Part shown: piece after piece, positions 8,008 through 14,511 of the stretch | Layout: each line of letters starts with the position of its first letter | Numbering within the stretch: the stretch's first letter is position 1 | Origin: Schlegelella_A sp035493195 | GTDB lineage: Bacteria > Pseudomonadota > Gammaproteobacteria > Burkholderiales > Burkholderiaceae_C | Direction of reading: 5' to 3' | DNA: 19,192 nucleotides | Assembly (NCBI GenBank): GCA_035493195.1 | Contig: DATJIM010000252.1 | Location: 1-19,192, forward strand | Translations under genes and position numbers: made by a program | Notes under the pieces: model-generated | Database searches by the model: none | Seen by the model: only the letters and a program-made list of their open reading frames with translations | What the model was told of the DNA's origin: nothing

Positions 8008-9219
8008 ATGGAAGTGCGTCCCATCCTCTCGACTTTGCGTCGCCACAAGACCGCCGCCGCCCTGATGGTGCTCGAGATCGCCGTCACCTGCGCGATCCTG
8101 TGCAACGCCGTCTTCCTGATCGTCGACCGCATCGATCGCGTCACTTTGCCGAGCGGCCTCGCCGAGCACGAGCTGGTGCAGATCCGCCTCAGCGACATCG
8201 CTGCGCGCGAAGGCCAGAAGGCGCGCATCGCGCGCGACTTCGAGCTGCTGCGCCGCATCCCCGGCGTCAAGTCGGCCGCGCTCGTCAGCCAGGTGCCGTT
8301 CGGCAACCGCAGCCGCGCCGGCGGCGTCAACCTCACGCCCGACCAGCCGAAGGCGACGCTCAACGCTGCGCTGTGGGACATCGACGAGCACTTCTTCGAG
8401 ACGACCGGCGTTCGCGTCATCGCCGGCCGGGCGTTCGCGCCCGACGAGTACCACGACTTCAACGATGTCTTCGCCACCGGCGAGATGCCGCAGGTCCCGG
8501 TCGTGATGGTCACCAGGCGAACGGCCGAGAAGGTCTTCCCGGGTCAGGACCCGCTCGGCAAGACGATCTACATCTGGACGACACCGAGCCGCATCGTCGG
8601 CGTCGTCGACGAGCTCGCGCGGCCGAACGCCAACGTGCAAGCGCCGTATTCGGTGCTGATGCCGGTGCGCCAGACGATCGGCTCGGGCTACTTCCTGTTG
8701 CGCACCGACCGCGCGCAGCGCGACGCGGTGCGGATCGCCGCGGTCGACGCGCTGATGAACGCCGATCGCGACCGCGTCGTCGTCAAGCAGGAGAACCTCG
8801 ACGACGTCCGCAAGGACTACTTCCGCCAGGACGCGGCAATGGCGTGGCTGCTCGTCGCGGTGTGCGTCGCGCTGCTCGTCGTCACCGCGCTCGGCATCGT
8901 CGGCCTGGCGAGCTTCTGGGTCCAGCAGCGGACCGCGACCATCGGAATCCGGCGCGCGCTCGGCGCGACACGCGGCCAGATCCTGCGCTACTTCCAGACC
9001 GAGAACTTCCTGCTCACGACCGCCGGGATCGCGCTCGGGCTCGCCGGCGCGCTCGCGATCAACCTCGTCGTCATGGCGCACTACGAGTTGCCGCGCCTGC
9101 CGTGGATCTACCTGTCGATCGGCGCGATCGTGCTCTGGCTGCTCGGCCAGCTCGCCGTGCTCGGTCCGGCGCTGCGCGCCGCGGCGCTGCCTCCCGCGGC
9201 GGTGATGCGGCTGCGCTGA
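8008..9219 (+). CDS. MacB/FtsX-type ABC permease 2
   Basis: A 403-residue permease, similar in plan but not in detail to the one before it: helix 1 at about 17-39, periplasmic domain at about 45-275, C-terminal helices near 278-302, 334-357 and 366-388. The coupling segment reads TATIGIRRALGATRGQIL (309-326). The ATG at 8008 is preceded by GCAGGAG at a 7-base spacing. Separated by 23 bp from permease 1. Two different permeases with a separate ATPase is a common variant of the MacB family in proteobacteria and predicts an ABC core of two ATPases and two unlike permeases. The substrate is unknown. Confidence 0.9.
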   Translation: MEVRPILSTLRRHKTAAALMVLEIAVTCAILCNAVFLIVDRIDRVTLPSGLAEHELVQIRLSDIAAREGQKARIARDFELLRRIPGVKSAALVSQVPFGNRSRAGGVNLTPDQPKATLNAALWDIDEHFFETTGVRVIAGRAFAPDEYHDFNDVFATGEMPQVPVVMVTRRTAEKVFPGQDPLGKTIYIWTTPSRIVGVVDELARPNANVQAPYSVLMPVRQTIGSGYFLLRTDRAQRDAVRIAAVDALMNADRDRVVVKQENLDDVRKDYFRQDAAMAWLLVAVCVALLVVTALGIVGLASFWVQQRTATIGIRRALGATRGQILRYFQTENFLLTTAGIALGLAGALAINLVVMAHYELPRLPWIYLSIGAIVLWLLGQLAVLGPALRAAALPPAAVMRLR

Positions 9220-9237
9220 CCGAGCGGCCGGCCGCCG

Positions 9238-9243
9238 AATAAT
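9238..9243 (+). promoter_or_regulatory. Candidate -10 element for the response regulator gene (leaderless)
   Basis: AATAAT matches the -10 consensus in five of six bases and ends 7 bases before the ATG at 9251, so a start of transcription at or next to the ATG is possible. No ribosome site precedes this gene and no clear -35 is seen. It lies in the 31-bp gap after permease 2, which also holds the 12-bp palindrome GCGGCCGGCCGC (9224-9235). Confidence 0.3.
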
Positions 9244-9250
9244 CGGGCGC

Positions 9251-10588
9251 ATGCGGACGGTCCTGATCGTCGACGACAACCCCGCGGTCCGCGAGGCGCT
9301 CGCGCTTCTGCTTTCGCTGCGCGACATCCGCACGCTCGCGGCGCGCGACGCTGCCGAGGCGCTCGGCCTCCTCGACCGCGAGCGCATCGACGCCGTCGTG
9401 CAGGACATGAACTTCAGCGACGACACGACGTCGGGCGCCGAAGGTGTCGCGCTCTTTCGCGCGATCCGCGAGCGCCAGCCCGACATGCCGGTCGTCCTGC
9501 TGACGGCGTGGACGCGGCTCGAGTCGGCGGTCGAGCTCGTCAAGGCGGGCGCCGCCGACTATCTCGCCAAGCCGTGGGACGACGCCAAGCTGCTCGCCGT
9601 CGTCGAGAACCTGCTCGAGCTCGGCGAGTCGAGCCGCGAGCTCGCGCGCCGTCAGCGCGACCTGCGCGCGCGCCAGGAGGCGCTGGCGACGCGCTTCGAT
9701 CTCGGCGGCATCGTGTTCGCGTCGGAGGCGACGACGCGCGCGCTCGAGCTCGCGTGCCAGGTCGCGCGCTCGACGCTGCCGGTGCTCGTCACCGGGCCCA
9801 ACGGCGCCGGCAAGGAACGCATCGCGGCGATCGTGCACGCGAACTCGGCGGTCCGCGACGGCCCCCTGGTCGCCGTCAACTGCGGCGCTTTGCCCGCCGA
9901 GCTGATCGAGGCCGAGCTGTTCGGCGCCGAGAGCGGCGCGTACACCGGGGCGGTGAAGTCACGCGAGGGCCGCTTCGAGGCGGCCGACCGCGGCACGCTC
10001 TTCCTCGATGAGATCGGCACGCTGCCGCTCGCCGGCCAGGTGAAGCTGCTGCGCGTGCTCGAGACCGGCCACTACGAGCGCGTCGGCTCGAGTCGGACGC
10101 GCCAGGCGCACGTGCGCGTCGTCAGCGCGACCAACGCCGACCTGCGCGCGATGGTGCGCCAGGGGACGTTCCGCGAGGACCTGTACTACCGTCTCGACGT
10201 GTTCGAGATCCATCTGCCGCCGCTCGCCGAGCGCAGCGCCGACATCGTCCCGCTCGCCGAGCACTTCCTCGCCGGCCGCGCGCCGCTCGCCGACGCCGCA
10301 CGCGACGTGCTGCTCGGCCATGCGTGGCCGGGCAACGTGCGCGAGCTGAAGAACGCGATCGAACGCGCCGCGCTGCTCGCGCAGGGCGCGCCGATCACGC
10401 CGGCGCAGCTCGGCCTGCCGGCGGCGGGATCGGCGCGTTCGCTCGACGAGCCGAGCCGCGACGCGGTCGTCGCAGCGCTCGCCGCGGCGAACGGCATGGT
10501 GAGCCGCGCCGCGCTCGCGCTCGGCCTGTCGCGCCAGGCGCTGTACCGGCGCATGGAGCGCTACGGGTTGCCGACGCAACGGCCGTGA
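9251..10588 (+). CDS. Sigma-54-dependent response regulator (NtrC family)
   Basis: 445 residues in the classical three-domain order. The receiver domain (about 1-120) has the acidic pair Asp8/Asp9, phosphoacceptor Asp52 (VVQDMNF), Thr85 and Lys107. The AAA+ domain (about 152-385) has Walker A GPNGAGKE (182-189; the family norm is GESGTGKE), the sigma-54 contact loop as GAYTGA (229-234; Tyr for Phe is a tolerated variant), Walker B GTLFLDEIG (248-256) and arginine finger region REDLYYRL (308-315). A Fis-type helix-turn-helix closes the protein (about 404-441, SRAALALGLSRQALYRRM). It should activate RpoN promoters when phosphorylated by the kinase encoded next to it. Best target: the -24/-12 promoter at 3272 with the tandem palindromes at 3175-3206, which would make the operon autoregulated. 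Confidence 0.94.
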   Translation: MRTVLIVDDNPAVREALALLLSLRDIRTLAARDAAEALGLLDRERIDAVVQDMNFSDDTTSGAEGVALFRAIRERQPDMPVVLLTAWTRLESAVELVKAGAADYLAKPWDDAKLLAVVENLLELGESSRELARRQRDLRARQEALATRFDLGGIVFASEATTRALELACQVARSTLPVLVTGPNGAGKERIAAIVHANSAVRDGPLVAVNCGALPAELIEAELFGAESGAYTGAVKSREGRFEAADRGTLFLDEIGTLPLAGQVKLLRVLETGHYERVGSSRTRQAHVRVVSATNADLRAMVRQGTFREDLYYRLDVFEIHLPPLAERSADIVPLAEHFLAGRAPLADAARDVLLGHAWPGNVRELKNAIERAALLAQGAPITPAQLGLPAAGSARSLDEPSRDAVVAALAAANGMVSRAALALGLSRQALYRRMERYGLPTQRP

Positions 10589-11991
10589 CTCCCGCCGACG
10601 CATCGCGCGCGCCGACTGCGTTCGTCTCGCTGCGCGCGCGCGTCGCGCTCGCGCTCGTCGCCGCCGCGGTCGCCGCGCTCGCCGTCCACGCCGCGATCAC
10701 GCGCTGGCCGTTGCCGGCGCTGCTCGCGACGCTCGCGCGGACGACCGGATGGCCGCTGCACGCGCCGGCGCCCGACAGCGTCGCCGCCTTCGCGCTCACG
10801 ATCGTCATCGTGCTGCCGCTGGCGGCAGCGCTCGCGACGCTCCTGACGCAGCCGCTGCTCAAGCTGCTGCACGCGCTCGAGGGCGTCGTCCTCAGCTACC
10901 GCGACGGCGACTTCAGCCTGTCGATCGCGAGCCGCGGCCGCGACGAGCTCGGCAGCCTCGTCGCCCTCCACAACGCGCTCGGAGCGGCGCTGCGCGAGCA
11001 GCGCCAACACCTCGTCGAGCGCGAGCTGCTGCTCGACACGCTGGTGCAGAACACTCCGGTCGCGCTGCTGCTGAGCGACGCCGCGGGCCGCGTCGCCTAC
11101 GCCAACATCGCCGCGCGCCAGCTCCTGCGCGACGGCCGCAGCCTCGAAGGCGGGAGCGTCGCCGAACTCCTCGCCGACGCACCCGCGCCGCTGCGCGACG
11201 CGTTCGTCGCCGGCAGCGACAGCATGTTCGCCGCCGCCGGTGACGACGGCGACGAGACGTTCCACTATTCGCGGCGGCGCTTTCGCCTGCAGGGACGCGA
11301 GCACGACCTCCACCTCGTGCGGCGAATGACCCGCGAGCTGTCGCGCCAGGAAGTCGCGACATGGAAGCGCGTCATCCGCGTCATGAGCCACGAGCTCTAC
11401 AACTCGCTCGCGCCGATCTCGTCGCTCGCGCACACCGGCGCCGAGCTGGCGAAGCGCGGCGACGGAGAGCGCCTGCCCGGCGTCTTCGCGACGATCGGCG
11501 AGCGCGCTCGCCACCTCCACGAGTTCCTCGAGGGCTACGCGCGCGTCGCCAAGCTGCCGGCGCCGCGCGCCGCGGACGTCGAGTGGCAGCCCTTCGTCTC
11601 GGCGCTGGCGACGCACACGCGCTTTCGCGTCGCCGGCGAGCTGCCGGCGACGCCCGGTTTCTTCGACGCGCCCCAGATCGAGCAGGCGCTGATCAACCTG
11701 CTGAAGAACGCCGCCGAGTCGGGCAGCGCGCTCGACGACGTCACGCTCGCGATCGAGCGGCGCGGCGACGCCGTCGCCATCGTCGTCGCCGACCGCGGGC
11801 CCGGCATGCGCGACGCGGTCCTCGCGCAGGCGCTGCTGCCGTTCTACTCGACCAAGCGCGAGGGCAGCGGGCTCGGCCTCGCGCTCGCGCGCGAGATTGC
11901 CGAAGCGCACGGCGGCACGATCGCGCTCGCCAACCGCAGCGGCGGCGGCCTCGCCGTCACGATGGTGCTGCCGGCGCGGCAGGCGCGCTGA
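10585..11991 (+). CDS. Membrane sensor histidine kinase, HAMP-PAS-HisKA-HATPase (NtrY-like)
   Basis: 468 residues from a GTG start that overlaps the regulator stop (GTGA), showing that the pair is co-translated. Two membrane helices (about 17-37 and 66-88) flank a periplasmic loop of only about 28 residues. They are followed by a HAMP-like linker (about 89-140), a PAS-like domain (about 145-250, QNTPVALLLSDAAGRVAYAN in its core), the phosphoacceptor His269 in VMSHELYNSL, N-box NLLKNAAE (371-378), G1 DRGPGM (403-408), F-box PFYSTK (419-424) and G2 GSGLGLAL (427-434). All catalytic motifs are intact. The tiny periplasmic loop suggests sensing within or at the membrane, or through the PAS domain, rather than by a large periplasmic ligand domain. 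Confidence 0.93.
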   Translation: MTPADASRAPTAFVSLRARVALALVAAAVAALAVHAAITRWPLPALLATLARTTGWPLHAPAPDSVAAFALTIVIVLPLAAALATLLTQPLLKLLHALEGVVLSYRDGDFSLSIASRGRDELGSLVALHNALGAALREQRQHLVERELLLDTLVQNTPVALLLSDAAGRVAYANIAARQLLRDGRSLEGGSVAELLADAPAPLRDAFVAGSDSMFAAAGDDGDETFHYSRRRFRLQGREHDLHLVRRMTRELSRQEVATWKRVIRVMSHELYNSLAPISSLAHTGAELAKRGDGERLPGVFATIGERARHLHEFLEGYARVAKLPAPRAADVEWQPFVSALATHTRFRVAGELPATPGFFDAPQIEQALINLLKNAAESGSALDDVTLAIERRGDAVAIVVADRGPGMRDAVLAQALLPFYSTKREGSGLGLALAREIAEAHGGTIALANRSGGGLAVTMVLPARQAR

Positions 11992-12004
11992 GCGCCCGGC
12001 GTCG

Positions 12005-12508
12005 TCAGCGGACGCGCGTCGCCGGACCCGTGCCGTCGACGTCGATGACGGTGTCGCGGCGCCGCAGGCCGAGCAGCCCGAGCAGGCCGATCAGGCCGAG
12101 CCAGCCCCAGTCGGTGCGGCGGGTCGCGGTGTCGCTGCCCGAGACCGACCCGGTGCTGCTCGTCGACATCGATCCGGTCGTCGTCGCGCCCGGGGTCGTC
12201 GTGCTGCCGACGCTCGGGTTGTCGGTCGTGCTCGCACCGGGCGCCGTGCCCATGCTCCCGGTCGCTCCGGCACTGCCGGTCGTTCCGGTGCTGCTGTTGA
12301 CGTTGCTCGCTGGCGCCGTGCTGCCGGCGTCGCTGGCGGCGGTTCCGGTGGTCGCGCCGGCGCTCGCGGCCATGCCGGCAGCGCTCGCCGCCGCGTCCGC
12401 GGTGCCGGCGCCGCTCGCCGGCTGCGCCGCCGCCGGCAAGGCGAAGGCGAGGCCGAAGCCGACCGCCACGAGCGTTCGCCTGCCGCAGGTGCCGAGGGAT
12501 GTCTTCAT
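12005..12508 (-). CDS. Exported low-complexity protein with WGxxGxxG-type C-terminal segment
   Basis: 167 residues. A signal peptide is clear (MKTSLGTCGRRTLVAVG, hydrophobic to ALPAAAQ, cleavage near residue 28). Residues 29-128 are almost entirely Ala, Gly, Ser and Thr. Then comes RTDWGWLGLIGLLGLLGLRRR: a Trp-Gly start, a short Leu/Gly hydrophobic helix and an Arg cluster (131-151), the WGxxGxxG-CTERM type of segment, followed by an unusual 16-residue tail ending GPATRVR. The layout is that of a surface or envelope protein held by a C-terminal anchor or processing signal; no function is known to me. The ATG at 12508 has AGGAG 6 bases upstream. It converges on the kinase gene with a 13-bp gap. 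Confidence 0.82.
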   Translation of the reverse strand: MKTSLGTCGRRTLVAVGFGLAFALPAAAQPASGAGTADAAASAAGMAASAGATTGTAASDAGSTAPASNVNSSTGTTGSAGATGSMGTAPGASTTDNPSVGSTTTPGATTTGSMSTSSTGSVSGSDTATRRTDWGWLGLIGLLGLLGLRRRDTVIDVDGTGPATRVR

Positions 12509-12690
12509 GGAATGCTCCTGTCGAAGTTGCCGGCGCGGCGTCGCGTCCGGGCGTCAAGGCAGGTCGGCAAGGTGCATACCCGTTCACGAGTGGCTCGCCG
12601 CGCGGCGCCGGCGATTCGCGGGCCGCGACCATCGCCGCGACGCAGTTGTGGCGCTTTTGTCGTCGCTCGTTGCGGGCCCGCAGGCCGCGG

Positions 12691-12706
12691 CGTGACGATC
12701 GTCACG
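12691..12706. promoter_or_regulatory. CRP/FNR-superfamily-like palindrome
   Basis: CGTGACGATCGTCACG is a perfect 16-bp palindrome. Its core GTGA-N6-TCAC matches the CRP consensus TGTGA-N6-TCACA except for the outer base pair. The centre is about 146 bp upstream of the gene at 12845 and about 190 bp upstream of the gene starting at 12508, so it is rather distant for classical activation of either unless the transcription starts lie well upstream of the coding regions. Confidence 0.45.
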
Positions 12707-12752
12707 GCAACGGCGAGCGTCGCACGCAGGTGAGTTCGGCCGCGACCCAGTT

Positions 12753-12767
12753 GCTCGATCATCGAGC
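12753..12767. repeat. Short inverted repeat
   Basis: GCTCGAT and ATCGAGC flank a single C, giving a 15-bp near-palindrome about 78 bp upstream of the ATG at 12845. It may be a protein-binding site; the one-base loop makes an RNA hairpin unlikely. Confidence 0.3.
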
Positions 12768-12844
12768 CCGTCGATCGCTGCCGCGCTCAAGTCGCTCGGG
12801 ATCGAGCCGATGCACCTGTCACCGACCTGTTCGCCGGAGTCCGA

Positions 12845-13249
12845 ATGAACGCCAGGATCAAGCAGCTTCGCGATCTCGTCGTCGCGCTCGATCGCGCCGA
12901 CCGCAATCAGCAGCCACTCGACCCCGACACGTATCGCGCAGCGGCGAAGGCGGCGTTCACGCTGACGAAGCAGGAGATGGGGCTGTTGCCGATGGCCGAC
13001 TTCGCAGGCCCGGTCAACGCGCTGCAGAACATGGCGGAGAACATCTACTTCGGCATCAACGGCTGCTTCGCCGACCTCGACGGCAGCGGCCGCGCGCCGG
13101 TCGCGGCGACGGCGGCGAAGGCGCTGCTGGGGCGGCTGCGCGCGCCGAAGACGCACGACGTGCGCCAGATCTGCGACGAGCTCTACGACCGCCTGCGCGC
13201 TGCCCGCAAGAAGGGCGAGCGCGGCCGCAACACCGCCGGCACGAGCTGA
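12845..13249 (+). CDS. Uncharacterised 134-residue protein
   Basis: I do not recognise this protein. It starts MNARIKQLRDLVVALDRADR at an ATG preceded by CGGAG at about 5 bases, which supports the start. It has no signal peptide and no membrane helix, is rich in helix-forming residues, and ends in a basic tail (RLRAARKKGERGRN). A central segment with MADFAGPVNALQNMAENIYF and INGCFADLDGSG carries the only Cys besides one near residue 110 (QICDELYD). It reads as a soluble cytosolic protein. The next gene starts 49 bp downstream on the same strand and the two may be co-transcribed, although that gene also has a promoter-like element of its own. Confidence 0.75.
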   Translation: MNARIKQLRDLVVALDRADRNQQPLDPDTYRAAAKAAFTLTKQEMGLLPMADFAGPVNALQNMAENIYFGINGCFADLDGSGRAPVAATAAKALLGRLRAPKTHDVRQICDELYDRLRAARKKGERGRNTAGTS

Positions 13250-13286
13250 CGGCCACCGCCGTGCGCCGCACGTCGGCGCGGGTAGC

Positions 13287-13292
13287 GAGAAT
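13287..13292 (+). promoter_or_regulatory. Candidate -10 element for the TPR-methyltransferase gene (leaderless)
   Basis: GAGAAT matches the -10 consensus in four of six bases and ends 6 bases before the GTG start at 13299, the same geometry as before the genes at 9251 and 18642. No ribosome site or clear -35 is visible. Confidence 0.2.
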
Positions 13293-13298
13293 GGCGCG

Positions 13299-14498
13299 GT
13301 GGACGACACCGCGTTCGAGCGCGCCAAGGCGCTCTTCTTCGAGGGCAACGCGTGCTTCGCTGCCGGCGACTTCGTCGGCGCAGCGGCACGTTTCGAACAG
13401 TCGCTCGAGCTCGCGCCCGGCCGCGCGTCGACGCTCGCCAACCTCGGCGCGGCGCGCGTGCGCGCCGGCCGCCACGCCGACGCGATCCCGCCGCTCGAAG
13501 CAGCGCTCGCACGCGAGCCCGACGACCTCCACAGCCGCGGTCACCTCGGCAGCGCCTACGCCGCGGTCGGCCGCCACGCCGACGCGCTCGCCTGCCACGA
13601 CCACGTCCTCGCCGCCGAGCCGGAGCACGCGGCGAGCTGGCTCGCCCGCGGCGAGGCGCTGCGCTTTCTCGAGCGCCACGGCGACGCGCTCGCGGCGTTC
13701 GAGCGCGCCAACGCGATCGATCCGTCGCTCGCCGCCGCGTGGTCGCAGCGCGGCAGCATCCTGCGCGAGCAGGGCCGTCTCGACGAAGCGCGGCAGGCGT
13801 ACGAAGCGGCCATCGCAAACGGCGGCGACCGCGAGCTGAACGGCTACTACCTCGCCGCGCTTTCGGGCGCCGACGTTCCGCCGCAGGCGCCGACGAGATA
13901 CGTGACGCGCTTCTTCGACGAGTACGCCGCGTCGTTCGACGCGCACCTCGTCGAGATGCTGCAGTACCGCGCGCCGGCGACCCTCGCGACGCAGATCGCT
14001 TCGCTCGGCGGCCGCCGCTTCGCTTCGACGCTCGACCTCGGCTGCGGCACCGGCCTGCTCGGGCCGCTGCTGCGGCCGCTCAGCGACCACCTCGTCGGCG
14101 TCGACCTGTCGCCGGCGATGCTGGCCGAGGCCGAGACGCGCGGGGTCTACGACGCGCTCGTCCGCGACGACATCGTCGCCTTCCTCCGCGCGACCGAGAT
14201 GCGGCACGACCTCGTCGTCGCCGCCGACGTCTTCATCTACGTCGGTGCGCTCGAGCCGGTCTTCGCGGCAATCGCACGCGCGCTCTGCGCCGGCGGCCTG
14301 TTCGCCTTCACCGCCGAGGCGATCGCCGACGATCGCGATCTCGCGCTGCTGCCGAGCCTGCGCTACGCGCATTCCGAGCGCCACCTGCGCGAGCTCGCGT
14401 CGCGGCACGGCTTCGCGGTGGCATCGCTGCTGCGGTCGCCGCTCCGCCGCGAGCAGCAGCGCGACGTCGAAGGGCTCTACTTCGTCCTGCGGCGCTGA
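13299..14498 (+). CDS. TPR-repeat/class I methyltransferase fusion (COG4976-like)
   Basis: 399 residues in two parts. Residues 5-175 hold about five tetratricopeptide repeats (for example ANLGAARVRAGRHADAIPPL, GHLGSAYAAVGRHADALACH, AWSQRGSILREQGRLDEARQ), a protein-protein interaction scaffold. Then comes the linker YVTRFFDEYAASFDAHLVEM (201-220), typical of the 'predicted methyltransferase, contains TPR repeat' family, and a SAM-binding domain with motif I LDLGCGTG (245-252), acidic VGVDLS (267-271) and motif IV-like DLVVAADVFIY. It probably methylates a protein or small molecule bound through the TPR part; the substrate is not known. The GTG start is the only reasonable one in frame. It converges on purL with a 13-bp gap. 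Confidence 0.87.
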   Translation: MDDTAFERAKALFFEGNACFAAGDFVGAAARFEQSLELAPGRASTLANLGAARVRAGRHADAIPPLEAALAREPDDLHSRGHLGSAYAAVGRHADALACHDHVLAAEPEHAASWLARGEALRFLERHGDALAAFERANAIDPSLAAAWSQRGSILREQGRLDEARQAYEAAIANGGDRELNGYYLAALSGADVPPQAPTRYVTRFFDEYAASFDAHLVEMLQYRAPATLATQIASLGGRRFASTLDLGCGTGLLGPLLRPLSDHLVGVDLSPAMLAEAETRGVYDALVRDDIVAFLRATEMRHDLVVAADVFIYVGALEPVFAAIARALCAGGLFAFTAEAIADDRDLALLPSLRYAHSERHLRELASRHGFAVASLLRSPLRREQQRDVEGLYFVLRR

Positions 14499-14511
14499 AT
14501 CGCGCCGGCTT

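Larger units (their letters stand above)
12509..12844. other. Divergent intergenic region, 336 bp
   Basis: The stretch lies between the WGxxGxxG gene (leftward) and the 134-residue gene (rightward) and should hold promoters for both. It contains a perfect 16-bp palindrome at 12691-12706 and a 15-bp inverted repeat at 12753-12767 (both listed separately), plus the ribosome sites of the two flanking genes. I see no convincing -35/-10 pair, no sigma-54 element and no credible small gene. Confidence 0.6.

Noticed and set aside
9224..9235. GCGGCCGGCCGC palindrome before the regulator gene as an operator
   Set aside because: All-G/C palindromes of this size are common by chance here, and there is no partner copy or similarity to the tandem sites at 3175-3206.
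11986..12010. CGCTGA...TCAGCG stem between the kinase and the WGxxGxxG gene as a bidirectional terminator
   Set aside because: The arms are mostly the two convergent TGA stop codons, which are always complementary; 13-base loop and no T-run.
12584..14408. Minus-strand open frames opposite the 134-residue gene and the TPR-methyltransferase
   Set aside because: Low-complexity Arg/Ala/Val translations without starts; the plus-strand genes explain the coding signal.
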